A stretch of 64,000 nt of DNA from JAJDOD01 sp039024895 (GTDB lineage: Bacteria; Pseudomonadota; Alphaproteobacteria; Rhodobacterales; Rhodobacteraceae). A program made the translations under genes and the position numbers. This document shows, piece after piece, positions 7,102 to 15,597 of this stretch (position 1 is the stretch's first letter; each line of letters opens with the position of its first letter). Location of the stretch: contig JBCCPJ010000016.1 in assembly GCA_039024895.1 (NCBI GenBank), positions 9,903 through 73,902 on the forward strand, given 5' to 3'. The notes beneath the pieces were generated by a model. The model was not told where the DNA came from. It did not search any database and saw only the letters and a list, made by a program, of their open reading frames with translations.

Positions 7102-7627
7102 GCACAAAACGGTCGAGCGAGAGGGGACCACCGCCTTTGAACACGAGATAGAGCAGCAGAAAAACCCAGAAAGCGCGTTGATCGAGTATGACGCCATCGC
7201 TCAAATTGTCGAACCACGCACCCGTTTCTCCGCCGTGGGCAAAGACATCCGTGAGGCTTTGAACAACGACAAAACCAACCATGCCAAACGCAGCTGCACG
7301 CGTGAAGAGACCGAGCACAACAAGCGCGGGGAGTACAAACTCCGCCCATGTTCCCGCGAGAATAACCAGCTTTTGAAACTGAGTAGCTTGCGTAATGTCA
7401 TAGCTCGCAGCTTCCGCACCCTTCGGAAAAATCTGCGCGAAAGCATTGAAACTCGGCGCGAAGAGTCCTGAGAAGTCATCGCCAACTTTGGTCAGTCCTG
7501 AGTTCCAGAAATATACCAGTAGGACTGCGGCGAATATGAACCGGGCCAAAGTCGTTAAGATTGGTGTGGACATCGGCTCCAACCAAGACAACGCACGGTC
7601 AGGCAAGGAAAAAAGTGTGCGGATCAT
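7049..7627 (-). CDS. DoxX-family membrane protein of the bufferin operon
   Basis: This is a 192-residue inner-membrane protein with four hydrophobic helices. The opening LARFIFAAVLLVYFWNSGLT and the block LAGTWAEFVLPALVVLGLFT are typical DoxX features. DoxX proteins are linked to redox and oxidative-stress functions, and they are a regular partner in operons encoding MNIO enzymes and bufferins. The ATG overlaps the stop of the upstream bufC as ATGA (7624-7627), so the two are translationally coupled. It is the last gene of the operon bufA1-bufB-bufC-doxX. Its tail overlaps the convergent gene at 6733-7101. The role in this pathway, perhaps electron supply or copper reduction, is inference. 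Confidence 0.88.
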   Translation of the reverse strand: MIRTLFSLPDRALSWLEPMSTPILTTLARFIFAAVLLVYFWNSGLTKVGDDFSGLFAPSFNAFAQIFPKGAEAASYDITQATQFQKLVILAGTWAEFVLPALVVLGLFTRAAAFGMVGFVVVQSLTDVFAHGGETGAWFDNLSDGVILDQRAFWVFLLLYLVFKGGGPLSLDRFVLRSEQSLYQDDLQLSRG

Positions 7628-8376
7628 GTGAGGTCTCCGGTTTTCGCAATTGAATTTGAGCCGAGAAGAAGTGCGAGCGTTGCTGATAGATCAAAAGTCG
7701 GCACTTCGTTTATGGCGGCCTCAAAGGCCTCGCCCAGCGGTTTGCCTGATGTGATGGCAGTCAGGAAGCTCCCCGCACCCGGCGGCAAAAGGACAGGCTT
7801 TGGGTCCATATTGGCCCTTAGAACGACCACATCCTCGGCGGTCGCCGCCGGTTTTGGACCATCATCCATGTTGAACCGCCAGATTGCATAAATCGGCCAA
7901 TTCGACCGAACAACGCGTAAGGACGGCGCCAAGTGCAAGTTGCTGGCCATCAGCATGTCGGGGCTGAGCACCTGTAAATCGGTCGGGTCGATCGGGTCAT
8001 GATCCGCCGCATGGTAACTCTGGCGCAAGGCCAGTTCCAGACGGGCGACGTCGGGAAGGTATCCCAGGGATTGCGTCGGTTCAAACGTTTCAAGGAACGA
8101 TGGCATTTCATCGCCGTAGAACATCATCAGCGGCGACATCGGTGGATGTTTGCGGAAAAACGTGCCGGCCAGCAACTTGAAGTTACTATCTCCAACTAAT
8201 TTGCGAATGACTGGGAAAGCAGTCTCTAGTGCCTCAGTAAGCGACACAGCGACGTTATTTCTATAGACGTCGAACCGACGTCCTGCGGGCCGCCCGGCGC
8301 CGTCAGATAGACCGCTTGGTCTCTGCGCCTCGGGCGACAGGACTGCCTGACCAAAAGTCGCTTGGTCAACTGTCAT
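7624..8376 (-). CDS. bufC: DUF2063 partner protein BufC
   Basis: BufC-type proteins (DUF2063) are the recognition partners of MNIO enzymes; they bring the precursor peptide to the enzyme. The 250-residue protein has the N-terminal DUF2063 hallmarks: FGQAVLSPE, then FDVYRNNVAVSLTEALETAF and PVIRKLVG. Mid-protein motifs are LAGTFFRKHPP and LPDVARLELALRQSYHA. A C-terminal domain follows. I chose the ATG at 8374-8376 because it overlaps the bufB stop as ATGA (8373-8376); an upstream in-frame start would lie inside bufB. Its own stop overlaps the doxX start in the same way. Cytoplasmic; expected to form a complex with BufB. Confidence 0.92.
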   Translation of the reverse strand: MTVDQATFGQAVLSPEAQRPSGLSDGAGRPAGRRFDVYRNNVAVSLTEALETAFPVIRKLVGDSNFKLLAGTFFRKHPPMSPLMMFYGDEMPSFLETFEPTQSLGYLPDVARLELALRQSYHAADHDPIDPTDLQVLSPDMLMASNLHLAPSLRVVRSNWPIYAIWRFNMDDGPKPAATAEDVVVLRANMDPKPVLLPPGAGSFLTAITSGKPLGEAFEAAINEVPTFDLSATLALLLGSNSIAKTGDLT

Positions 8377-9230
8377 GCTACCGCTTCCAAAATGCGAGCA
8401 GCGCGTGCGGCTTCGGCCTCCAATACGGGCCATTCAGGCACATCCGTGTCCCATTCAATCAAGCTTGGTTTTGCGCCACCTTTGGCAATGACCATTTCGT
8501 AGAGCGACCAAACAGGTTCTGCGACTTCGCGTCCGTGACTGTCGATCAACAGAGGCTTGCCGTGGTCGTCGTGATCTTCATCGTGACCCGCCAGGTGAAT
8601 TTCCCCGACGAGTTCGAGCGGGAAGGCATCAATGTAAGACACCGGATCCATGCCAAGATTGGTTGCGCTGACGAACACGTTGTTCACATCGAGAAGGAGG
8701 CCACATCCCGTCCGCCGTGCGATTTCACGCAGGAAATCCGTTTCTTCGTAGGTGCTTTCGTCGAAGGCGAGATAGGATGACGGGTTTTCAAGCAGCATTT
8801 GCCGCCCGACCACTTCTTGTACTTCGTCGATATGGTCGGCAACGCGCGTCAGCGTTTCTTTGGTGTAGGGCAGTGGAAGGAGGTCATTCAAAAAGCCTGC
8901 GTCATGGGTAGACCAAGCCAGATGTTCGGAAAAACTCGCTGGTTTCGCCCATTCAACCAGATGTTTGAGGCGCGCAAGATGATCTTGGTCAAGCGGCTTC
9001 TCGCCGCCAATGGATAAGCCTACACCATGCACCGATAGGGCAAAGCGTTCGGTGAGGTGCTTCAGTTGTGCGATGGGGCGCCCACCTTGACCCATGTAGT
9101 TCTCGGCGTGAATCTCAAGCCAATTCACACATCCCGACCGCTCGAGCAAATCTGTAAAATGCTGCGCCTTGTAGCCAACGCCGGGCGCGTTGGGCAATCG
9201 ATCATGGCGGGGTGTGTTTGCATCAAGCAT
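8373..9230 (-). CDS. bufB: MNIO-family enzyme BufB (DUF692)
   Basis: BufB is a multinuclear non-heme iron oxygenase of the DUF692 family, related to MbnB, that modifies Cys residues of the bufferin precursor. The 285-residue TIM-barrel protein shows the family's metal-site blocks in order: LEIHAENYM, SVHGVGLSIGG, SEHLAWS, LLENPSSY, LLLDVNNVFV, EIHLAGHDED and IEWDTDVPEW. The His, Glu, Asp and Asn residues in these blocks are the expected iron ligands. The ATG at 9228-9230 follows GGAGAATGCC. It lies 60 bases after bufA1 and is ATGA-coupled to bufC. Related DUF692 enzymes work on other peptides (TglH, ChrH), but the neighbouring DUF2282 precursor makes bufferin the natural substrate. Confidence 0.94.
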   Translation of the reverse strand: MLDANTPRHDRLPNAPGVGYKAQHFTDLLERSGCVNWLEIHAENYMGQGGRPIAQLKHLTERFALSVHGVGLSIGGEKPLDQDHLARLKHLVEWAKPASFSEHLAWSTHDAGFLNDLLPLPYTKETLTRVADHIDEVQEVVGRQMLLENPSSYLAFDESTYEETDFLREIARRTGCGLLLDVNNVFVSATNLGMDPVSYIDAFPLELVGEIHLAGHDEDHDDHGKPLLIDSHGREVAEPVWSLYEMVIAKGGAKPSLIEWDTDVPEWPVLEAEAARAARILEAVA

Positions 9231-9290
9231 GGCATTCTCCCCATGTTGCGGCGCCTCATCGCAGGGCGGAAGCGCCGCAGGAGTAGTCTA

Positions 9291-9596
9291 TTACGCCGGG
9301 AGGTCGCGGTCGAGTTCTTCCAGCGAACCTTCGCGTGGCGTGCCGTCTGCCATAGCTGGCAGTTCAATGTCGGCGCATGTTCCAGCGTCAACCAGTGTCC
9401 AAGCGTTGCCCTGGTAATCTACGGTCGAGGTGCCAGCACAGGTTGTGCCAGGTCCAGCAGCGCAATCGTTCTTGCCAGCGAGCGAGATGCCAAAGCACTT
9501 TTCTTTCGCTTGCGCGTGGGCTGGAGCCGTCATGGAAGCGGTAAGGGCCGCCGCAACAGCGCCAGCGACAGCAAGGTTTGTTTTGATATTCGACAT
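9291..9596 (-). CDS. bufA1: Bufferin precursor BufA1 (DUF2282)
   Basis: This is the precursor of a secreted, copper-binding, post-translationally modified peptide. The 101 residues comprise a Sec signal peptide (cut expected after APAHA, residue 28) and a mature part with four Cys: C34 in EKCFG, C45 in GKNDCAAG, C53 in GTTCAGT and C74 in AGTCADI. The block GTSTVDYQGNAW is diagnostic for DUF2282. An acidic tail (EGSLEELDRDLPA) follows. Known bufferins bind copper after BufB/BufC modification of Cys and help cells tolerate copper. I prefer the ATG at 9594-9596; a TTG at 9600-9602, closer to AAGGA, would add two residues. It is the first gene of the operon, and its promoter must lie in 9603-9854. 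Confidence 0.92.
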   Translation of the reverse strand: MSNIKTNLAVAGAVAAALTASMTAPAHAQAKEKCFGISLAGKNDCAAGPGTTCAGTSTVDYQGNAWTLVDAGTCADIELPAMADGTPREGSLEELDRDLPA

Positions 9597-9854
9597 GTCC
9601 AAAGTGTCCTTGTCAGTTTAAACGTTGTGTTTGAGCGGCCGACTTTTCTGCGGCACACTGCAAATGTGTGAAACTTCCTGTTGAATTACCACTCACGCCT
9701 GCGTGTGCGCACAACCTCGTCAGTTCCTGAAACATTAAGCGCATTTTTTACTAACAAATACTGAGAAAATAGCGTTTTTTACCGACTGCCCTGTTTTTAA
9801 AACTGACACACTTTGCGCCGCAACACACGCCTTGTCCCGTTTGATGACGCGCAA

Positions 9855-11786
9855 TTATGTCAGGTCGGGCGGTGTGGCTTCCTGCACAAGGTCGGCAATC
9901 ACATCGTCCAGACTTAGCGTTTTGGTCCGCTTCTCGCCGAGGCGCCGCAGGGTAACGGTTTTCTCATCCACTTCCCGTTGCCCAACAGCAAGGATAACCG
10001 GCACCTTGCCAATCGAGTGTTCGCGGACCTTGTAGTTGATCTTCTCGTTGCGCAGGTCGGCTTCGGCGCGAACGCCCGCTACGCGAAGCGCCTCGACAAC
10101 CTCGCCCACATATTCGTCTGCGTCGGAGACAATGGAGGCAACCACAACTTGTCGCGGTGCCAGCCAGAGTGGCAGACGGCCTGCGTGTTGCTCAATCAAA
10201 ATTCCAGTGAAGCGTTCGAGCGAACCGAAAAGTGCGCGGTGCAGCATCACCGGCGGTCGCTTTTCACCGGATTGCGTCACATAAGTAGAATTGAACCGCT
10301 CCGGCAGGTTGAAGTCGACTTGAAGCGTACCGCACTGCCAGTCGCGCCCAATTGCGTCGCGAAGAACATATTCGAGTTTGGGCCCGTAAAACGCGCCTTC
10401 ACCCTCGAATATGCTGTAGGTCATTCCTTCGGCATCGAGCATGCTTTGCAAAGCACCTTCGGACCTGTCCCAAACCTCTTCACTCCCGATCCGGTTATCA
10501 GGCCTGGTCGAAAGCTTAACGTGCACATCTTCAAACCCGCAGTCACGATAGATCGACAGGATTAAATCGTTAACCTTCACGCATTCGTCGAAAAGTTGTT
10601 CGGGCGTACAATAGATATGAGCATCGTCTTGGGTGAAGCTGCGTACGCGCAAAAGACCGTGCAGAGCACCAGAAGGTTCATATCGATGGACTTTTCCAAA
10701 TTCCGCGATCTTTAACGGCAGGTCGCGGTAGCTCCTGATGCCTTGGTTGTAGATCATCATATGGCCGGGGCAGTTCATCGGTTTAAGCGCATACTCCCGA
10801 TCATCTTGCGTCTCTGCCAGGAACATATTTTCACGATAGTTCTGCCAGTGGCCCGAAATTTCCCAGAGAGCCTTATCCATAATGTCGGGTGAGTTGACCT
10901 CTACATAGCCAGCGGCCTCCTGGCGTCGGCGCATGTAGCTGATAAGTGACTGAAACATTCGCCAGCCATCGGGGTGCCAAAAGACCGAACCCGGTGCAAC
11001 TTCCTCGAAATGAAACAGGTTCATTTCGCGGCCGAGCTTGCGGTGATCGCGTTTGGCGGCTTCCTCCAGAAAGTTAAGATGAGCCTGAAGGTCCTGACGG
11101 TTCTTGAACGCCACGCCGTAAATCCGCTGTAGCATCTCGCGCGAACTATCGCCTCGCCAGTAAGCACCGGCCACGCTCATCAGCTTGAAGCCGTCCGCAG
11201 GCAACTGGCCCGTATGCTGTAAGTGTGGGCCGCGACATAAATCCTGCCAATCTCCATGCCAATACATGCGGATCGGATCGTTTCCTGAGATCGCGTCGAT
11301 AAGCTCGACCTTAAAGGGCTCGTTCGTGTCCTTGTAGTGCTGGGTCGCACGGTCACGCTCCCAAACTTCTGTTCGGACAGGATCGCGCGCATTGATGATC
11401 TCTTTCATCTTCGCTTCGATCGCGCCCAAGTCTTCCGGAGTAAACGGCTCGGCCCGGTCAAAGTCGTAGTACCAACCGTGCTCAATCACGGGTCCGATGG
11501 TTACTTTGACATCGGGCCATATCTCCTGAACGGCACGCGCCATAACGTGGGCAAAGTCATGGCGGATGAGTTCTAGTGCTGGCGCGTCGTCCTTCATGGT
11601 ATGGATGGCAATCGACGCGTTTGTCTCGATAGGCCATGCAAGGTCCCAGTGCTCGCCGTTCACTTCGGCGCTGATAGCCTTCTTTCCAAGCGAGTTGGAG
11701 ATGTCAGCTGCGACCTCCGCAGCGGTAACACCAGCTGGAAAGCTACGAGAATTTCCGTCCGGAAAAGTTAAGGAAATCTGGGACAT
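9855..11786 (-). CDS. thrS: Threonyl-tRNA synthetase
   Basis: ThrS charges tRNA-Thr and clears mischarged Ser-tRNA-Thr. The 643 residues match the usual full length. The N-terminal TGS domain (about 1-62) is followed by the editing domain with the HxxxH motif in HDFAHVMARA. The class II catalytic core has MNCPGHMMIYNQ, whose Cys is the zinc ligand that selects threonine, and VHRYEPSGALHGLLRVR. The C-terminal anticodon-binding domain includes VILAVGQREV. The gene is alone on the minus strand, between the bufferin operon and a small plus-strand gene. A leader of about 225 bases upstream of 11787 on the minus strand could hold control elements, but I could not identify a T-box or operator. Confidence 0.98.
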   Translation of the reverse strand: MSQISLTFPDGNSRSFPAGVTAAEVAADISNSLGKKAISAEVNGEHWDLAWPIETNASIAIHTMKDDAPALELIRHDFAHVMARAVQEIWPDVKVTIGPVIEHGWYYDFDRAEPFTPEDLGAIEAKMKEIINARDPVRTEVWERDRATQHYKDTNEPFKVELIDAISGNDPIRMYWHGDWQDLCRGPHLQHTGQLPADGFKLMSVAGAYWRGDSSREMLQRIYGVAFKNRQDLQAHLNFLEEAAKRDHRKLGREMNLFHFEEVAPGSVFWHPDGWRMFQSLISYMRRRQEAAGYVEVNSPDIMDKALWEISGHWQNYRENMFLAETQDDREYALKPMNCPGHMMIYNQGIRSYRDLPLKIAEFGKVHRYEPSGALHGLLRVRSFTQDDAHIYCTPEQLFDECVKVNDLILSIYRDCGFEDVHVKLSTRPDNRIGSEEVWDRSEGALQSMLDAEGMTYSIFEGEGAFYGPKLEYVLRDAIGRDWQCGTLQVDFNLPERFNSTYVTQSGEKRPPVMLHRALFGSLERFTGILIEQHAGRLPLWLAPRQVVVASIVSDADEYVGEVVEALRVAGVRAEADLRNEKINYKVREHSIGKVPVILAVGQREVDEKTVTLRRLGEKRTKTLSLDDVIADLVQEATPPDLT

Positions 11787-12011
11787 TAGTCATGTCTCCT
11801 CGTCGGTTTGGCGCCCACGGAACGCCCGATTGCGGGTATGTGCGTGCCGAGATGCGCTATGCCGCGCTTTCTGTCAATGGACGACCGAACAATAAAAGTT
11901 CTGCTGGCGCGGTATGCGAAAGTATTCAAGCAATTCCAGTATGTTATGCTTGACATATTGAAAAACTATCGGTTCATTCGAAATACAAATAATGGCTGGA
12001 ACGGTAGAGAA

Positions 12012-12227
12012 ATGCCCGCGTATAACGACAAGTTCGAATTAAGCTTGGAAGAGATGGATTTGATCGAAGAGGCACTTCGTCAAACCGTTCAGACAATATC
12101 GGGATTCAAGGCGGCGCCGACGGACCTGGATCAGGCGCGCAAACTTCGTGCGATGAAGAAGGTTCTTGGGCGGCTTCATAACCAGAAAGTCTTTTTTCGC
12201 CCAAAACAAGGCTATATCAGCGGGTAA
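12012..12227 (+). CDS. Small unknown protein, 71 residues
   Basis: This short, soluble, helical protein begins MPAYNDKFELSLEEMDLIEE and ends basic (GRLHNQKVFFRPKQGYI). The acidic N-terminal helix followed by a basic C-terminal helix suggests a small nucleic-acid- or protein-binding helical hairpin. I do not recognise the family, but the good codon use and the GGTAGAGAA ribosome site before the ATG at 12012 support a real gene. The open frame extends upstream to 11808, but that part runs through the thrS promoter region, has low coding quality and includes AT-rich DNA, so it is probably not translated. Confidence 0.65.
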   Translation: MPAYNDKFELSLEEMDLIEEALRQTVQTISGFKAAPTDLDQARKLRAMKKVLGRLHNQKVFFRPKQGYISG

Positions 12228-12295
12228 TAGAGCGCCGACTTGCGAGTTGATGTTTGCGGCACTGGCGCGGTCAACTTGAAAGGGCACCGGCGCGC

Positions 12296-13060
12296 ATGAG
12301 CGGCACCAGCTTCAAATCGGATACGCGTCGTTTAGCTTATGATCAAACTCCAGGTAGATCACCTGGGGTCGTTTTTCTGAGCGGATTCAACTCAACGAAA
12401 GAAGGCATCAAAGCCACTTTTCTGCAGTCTTGGGCGCAGGAAAAGGGCTATGGGTTCCTTCGGTTTGACTACTCTGGCCACGGGGCATCCGCTGGTCACT
12501 TTAAGGACGGCACAATTGGTCACTGGCTGGAAGATACCCAGTCGATCATAGCGGGTCTCACGACCGGTCCGCAGGTCATCGTTGGGTCATCAATGGGTGG
12601 ATGGCTCGGTTGTCTCCTGCTCCGTGAACGATCGGACTTGGTCGGTGGGCTTGTGACCATCGCGGCAGCGCCTGACTTTACAGAGGAAAGATATTGGACG
12701 TCGTTTAATTCAGTGACGCGTCAAAAGCTTTTGGAGCAAGGGTATGTCGAAGTGGAAAGCGCCTATGATGATGGGCCCTATGTCATTACGCGAAAACTGA
12801 TCGAAGAGGGGCGGCAACATCTGGTTTTCCCTAGTCCACTGCATGCACCATGCCCGGTACGGTTACTCCATGGCACAGGGGATGATGCGATCCCGGTGGA
12901 GACGGCGCAGCGGCTTTTTCGACATATAGAGGGTGCTGACGTTCAATTGACGTTGGTTAAAGGTGCAGACCACCGGTTTTCATCTCCTGACTGTCTTGAG
13001 CTTATCGCAAAATCAGTCAGCGAAACGGCCTTTGCCGCAAGCGCCAGCGCAGAACCGTAA
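12296..13060 (+). CDS. Alpha/beta hydrolase
   Basis: This 254-residue cytoplasmic alpha/beta-hydrolase fold protein is probably an esterase or acyl hydrolase of unknown substrate. The nucleophile elbow is GSSMGGW (about residues 97-103). The oxyanion strand GVVFLSGFNSTKEG lies near the start. The Asp candidate is in HGTGDDAIPV and the catalytic His in GADHRF near the C-terminus. I chose the ATG at 12296; an in-frame TTG at 12254 has no better signal. It is convergent with a second alpha/beta hydrolase gene only 17 bases away. The two proteins are of different subfamilies, so they are not a recent duplication. Confidence 0.9.
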   Translation: MSGTSFKSDTRRLAYDQTPGRSPGVVFLSGFNSTKEGIKATFLQSWAQEKGYGFLRFDYSGHGASAGHFKDGTIGHWLEDTQSIIAGLTTGPQVIVGSSMGGWLGCLLLRERSDLVGGLVTIAAAPDFTEERYWTSFNSVTRQKLLEQGYVEVESAYDDGPYVITRKLIEEGRQHLVFPSPLHAPCPVRLLHGTGDDAIPVETAQRLFRHIEGADVQLTLVKGADHRFSSPDCLELIAKSVSETAFAASASAEP

Positions 13061-13077
13061 ACGGCAAGCACCGATCT

Positions 13078-13902
13078 TCAGAAATCTTGGCCCAAAAAAA
13101 CGAATAGGCTTTCCAATACGTCGTCGGTCCAAAGGTCGGTGTGCCCGGCCCCCGCTACTCTAAGGAAAAGTTTGTCGTCTGACGCCGCCGCGTTGAAAAT
13201 TCTCTTTCCCATTGAGAAGGGAACCAGCCTGTCATTTTCGCCGTGGATGACAAGCAACTTTTGCGTCAAAGAACCGATGTGAGACATGCTTTCCCAGCGT
13301 TGGGTGATGCTATCGGCGACGTCTTCATTCGGATATTGTACAGCCAACAGGTCAATCAATGACGTGAATGGCGCTTCCAACACAACTGCGCTTCCGAAGC
13401 CCGACGCTGCCAACCTAATGGCAAGTGCGGCGCCCAAACTCTCGCCATAAAGGATTGTTGGGTAGGGCAAGTTCTCGCTGAGCGCATGGGCGTCGTCGAT
13501 CAACAACTCTTCTTCCGGTGACCCTGAAGAACCGCTCGACCCACGGTATGCCGGCGCAACCACACCGAAACCAGCGTCAACCAAAATGTTGAGGCGATCA
13601 GCGCGATCTCTCAGACCACCGGCGTTGCCGGAGAGGTATAGTATGGTGGGCTGGCCACCCCTCGCATCTGCCGTCCATATAATGAGTTCAGTGCCGTCTT
13701 CCGCAACAAAGCGCGTTTCGGAGAGGTTTGGTGCGCCAGCGTTACTGGGCTGAACATATGTGGTGTCAAAAGGGTAGACAGCCATGCTTTCGTGGTTCTC
13801 GAGATACCAAGCAATGTAACTTGTCGAGAGAATACCAAGGAGTGCCTTTAGCATTTGATCGTGGGGTTCATACGGCAATGCCTCTGGCAGGTTTGGCGTC
13901 AT
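13078..13902 (-). CDS. Membrane-anchored alpha/beta hydrolase (Bem46/ABHD13-like)
   Basis: This 274-residue protein has a hydrophobic N-terminal segment (about 17-33, MLKALLGILSTSYIAWYL) and then an alpha/beta hydrolase domain. Landmarks are ILYLSGNAGGL (oxyanion strand), APAYRGSSGS, the nucleophile elbow LYGESLGAALA, HGENDRLVPF (acid) and GAGHTDLW (His). This order is typical of the ABHD13/Bem46 group of serine hydrolases with unclear substrates. The ATG at 13900-13902 follows GAGGG at seven bases; a GTG two codons upstream is too close to that site. It is convergent with the hydrolase gene at 12296. Confidence 0.88.
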   Translation of the reverse strand: MTPNLPEALPYEPHDQMLKALLGILSTSYIAWYLENHESMAVYPFDTTYVQPSNAGAPNLSETRFVAEDGTELIIWTADARGGQPTILYLSGNAGGLRDRADRLNILVDAGFGVVAPAYRGSSGSSGSPEEELLIDDAHALSENLPYPTILYGESLGAALAIRLAASGFGSAVVLEAPFTSLIDLLAVQYPNEDVADSITQRWESMSHIGSLTQKLLVIHGENDRLVPFSMGKRIFNAAASDDKLFLRVAGAGHTDLWTDDVLESLFVFLGQDF

Positions 13903-14222
13903 GCCCACGCCCTCAAGGACCAGGGTGACTTATCGATAGTAGTGTCATGTCGTTTGCAGCTTAGCCGAATACTCGACTGACTCAAAACGGTCGCCCGTCC
14001 TGACCCAGGAGAGTTCTGTATGTTGATCTTGGCTTGAAGTGTTCGCCTATTCGCTGACCTTGCGCGCGCACCTGAGAAGCGGATCACTTCCGTGGGCAGC
14101 CCGTAAATCGGATGTAGGACAGATGCTTTGGCACATTGAAGTTCACTTGAACCAACCAGAAGGTTGGTGCCGTCGGCGAACGTTATATGATTTTCTACGA
14201 TAAAGAACGTCGCGGACCTCGC
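13903..14222. other. Gap of 320 bases between two minus-strand genes
   Basis: No gene is supported here. The only structure I see is a 7-bp hairpin ACCAACC-AGAA-GGTTGGT at 14151-14168, downstream of the MFS gene on the minus strand; it has no T-run. The promoter of the 13902 gene should be in the left part. Confidence 0.5.
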
Positions 14223-15443
14223 TCATTTCTCGCTGTTTAATTGGCGTTCCCGCCAGATGACGTAGAGTATCGCAACCAAACCAAGAAAAAGGGTCGTTGT
14301 CATGATGCTCAGCAACTTAAAGCTGGCATCTTCTCCTTGAATGACACCGCCCGCAAAAGCATCAAGCGCAGCGCCCCCTCCAATCATAAATGCACTGCCA
14401 AGACCGCTCGCAGTGCCCGCTAAGTGCGGTCGCACAGACAACATACCAGCGCTTGCATTTGGGATGACCATACCGTTTCCAAGGCCGACGAATGTACAAA
14501 ACCCAAAGAAAAGCGGCGCAGACCCAAGCCCGGCCGCGGTGAGCAGGAGCGCGGTTAAGAGCCCGAAGAAACCTATCATCGCTCCCATACGGATCATCCA
14601 ATTTACGCCGAAACGTACGGAATACCTGCCCGAGATGAAATTGCCGGTGGCGTAACCAATTGCGGGCGCTCCGAAACAAACGCCCGACCAGAAGGACGAC
14701 AGGCCGTATTCAATGGACGCGACATAAGGGCCACCCCCGAGAAAGGCAAAAAAAGCGCCTGATGCAAAGGCGGCAGACAGCACATAGCCCCAGAAACGGC
14801 GTGAGCTAAGAAGCTCGGGATAGTCCTGAAGTTGCTCGCTAAAGGAGATGCCTCCGCCTTTTGCCGTTTCGCCCTGGTCTGCCCAGCATAGCGCCATGAC
14901 CAACACACCGCCCAAAGCAAGAAACCAGAAGACGGATTGCCAGCCAAAAGTCTGGTCCAATGCACCGCCAATCATCGGTGCCACCATCGGCACGAGCGCC
15001 ATTCCCATGGTCACGTAGCCAATCATCGACGCAGCTTCGTCTTGTGGAACAATATCGCGCACGATGGCGCGACTTAGAACCAAGCCAGCCGCAACACTGC
15101 TCTGCATCATGCGGAAAAAAAGGAACGCTTCGATGGAAGTCGCCAGAAGGCATCCAAGCGTGGCGAAGATGAAGATCCCATGGCAAATGAGCATGACATT
15201 GCGGCGTCCATACCGGTCGCTTATCGGCCCGACGAGTAGTTGTAGAACGGCGGTTACTGCCAAGTACCCCGAAACGGCAACCTGAACGAGTTCATACTGG
15301 GTATCAAAGTGGTCCGTGATATGTGGCAGCGATGGCAGAAATGCACTCATGTTCATTGCACCCAAACCGGCCATCAGAACAAGCGTGAGAACATGAGGGG
15401 GTGTTGTTCGATCGAAGAGCCGAACACTCTGATGACGTTTCAT
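14223..15443 (-). CDS. Bcr/CflA-type MFS drug-efflux transporter
   Basis: This 406-residue transporter with 12 predicted helices belongs to the drug/proton antiporter branch (DHA1, Bcr/CflA). Motif A is visible between TM2 and TM3 as GPISDRYGRRN. The N-terminus ALLPSLPHITDHF-like segment (AFLPSLPHITDHF) and the TM4-TM5 stretch SRAIVRDIVP are typical of this branch; the Arg and Asp in RAIVRD are conserved there. It should export small toxic compounds with proton uptake; the substrate cannot be read from sequence. The start is the ATG at 15441-15443. No regulator gene is adjacent. It is divergent from pccB, with 154 bases between the starts. Confidence 0.93.
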   Translation of the reverse strand: MKRHQSVRLFDRTTPPHVLTLVLMAGLGAMNMSAFLPSLPHITDHFDTQYELVQVAVSGYLAVTAVLQLLVGPISDRYGRRNVMLICHGIFIFATLGCLLATSIEAFLFFRMMQSSVAAGLVLSRAIVRDIVPQDEAASMIGYVTMGMALVPMVAPMIGGALDQTFGWQSVFWFLALGGVLVMALCWADQGETAKGGGISFSEQLQDYPELLSSRRFWGYVLSAAFASGAFFAFLGGGPYVASIEYGLSSFWSGVCFGAPAIGYATGNFISGRYSVRFGVNWMIRMGAMIGFFGLLTALLLTAAGLGSAPLFFGFCTFVGLGNGMVIPNASAGMLSVRPHLAGTASGLGSAFMIGGGAALDAFAGGVIQGEDASFKLLSIMTTTLFLGLVAILYVIWRERQLNSEK

Positions 15444-15597
15444 TCCACAGACCTAGCGCTCGCCATAGGTGAGGGAAATGCCTTTTGAGCATCAAAATAC
15501 GGGGTGACACGATTTACAGATTGAGGAATTCTTCAATATTTCCCTTTCCTGCCGCATCGCAGCGAGTTAGGCGATGTGCACGAGAAGGAGATATGGC

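Noticed and set aside
11808..12011. Longer N-terminus for the 71-residue gene
   Set aside because: It would cross the thrS promoter and add a poorly coding, AT-rich part; the ATG at 12012 has its own ribosome site.
13899..14087. Minus-strand frame upstream of the anchored hydrolase
   Set aside because: No ribosome site and low-complexity basic product; treated as intergenic.
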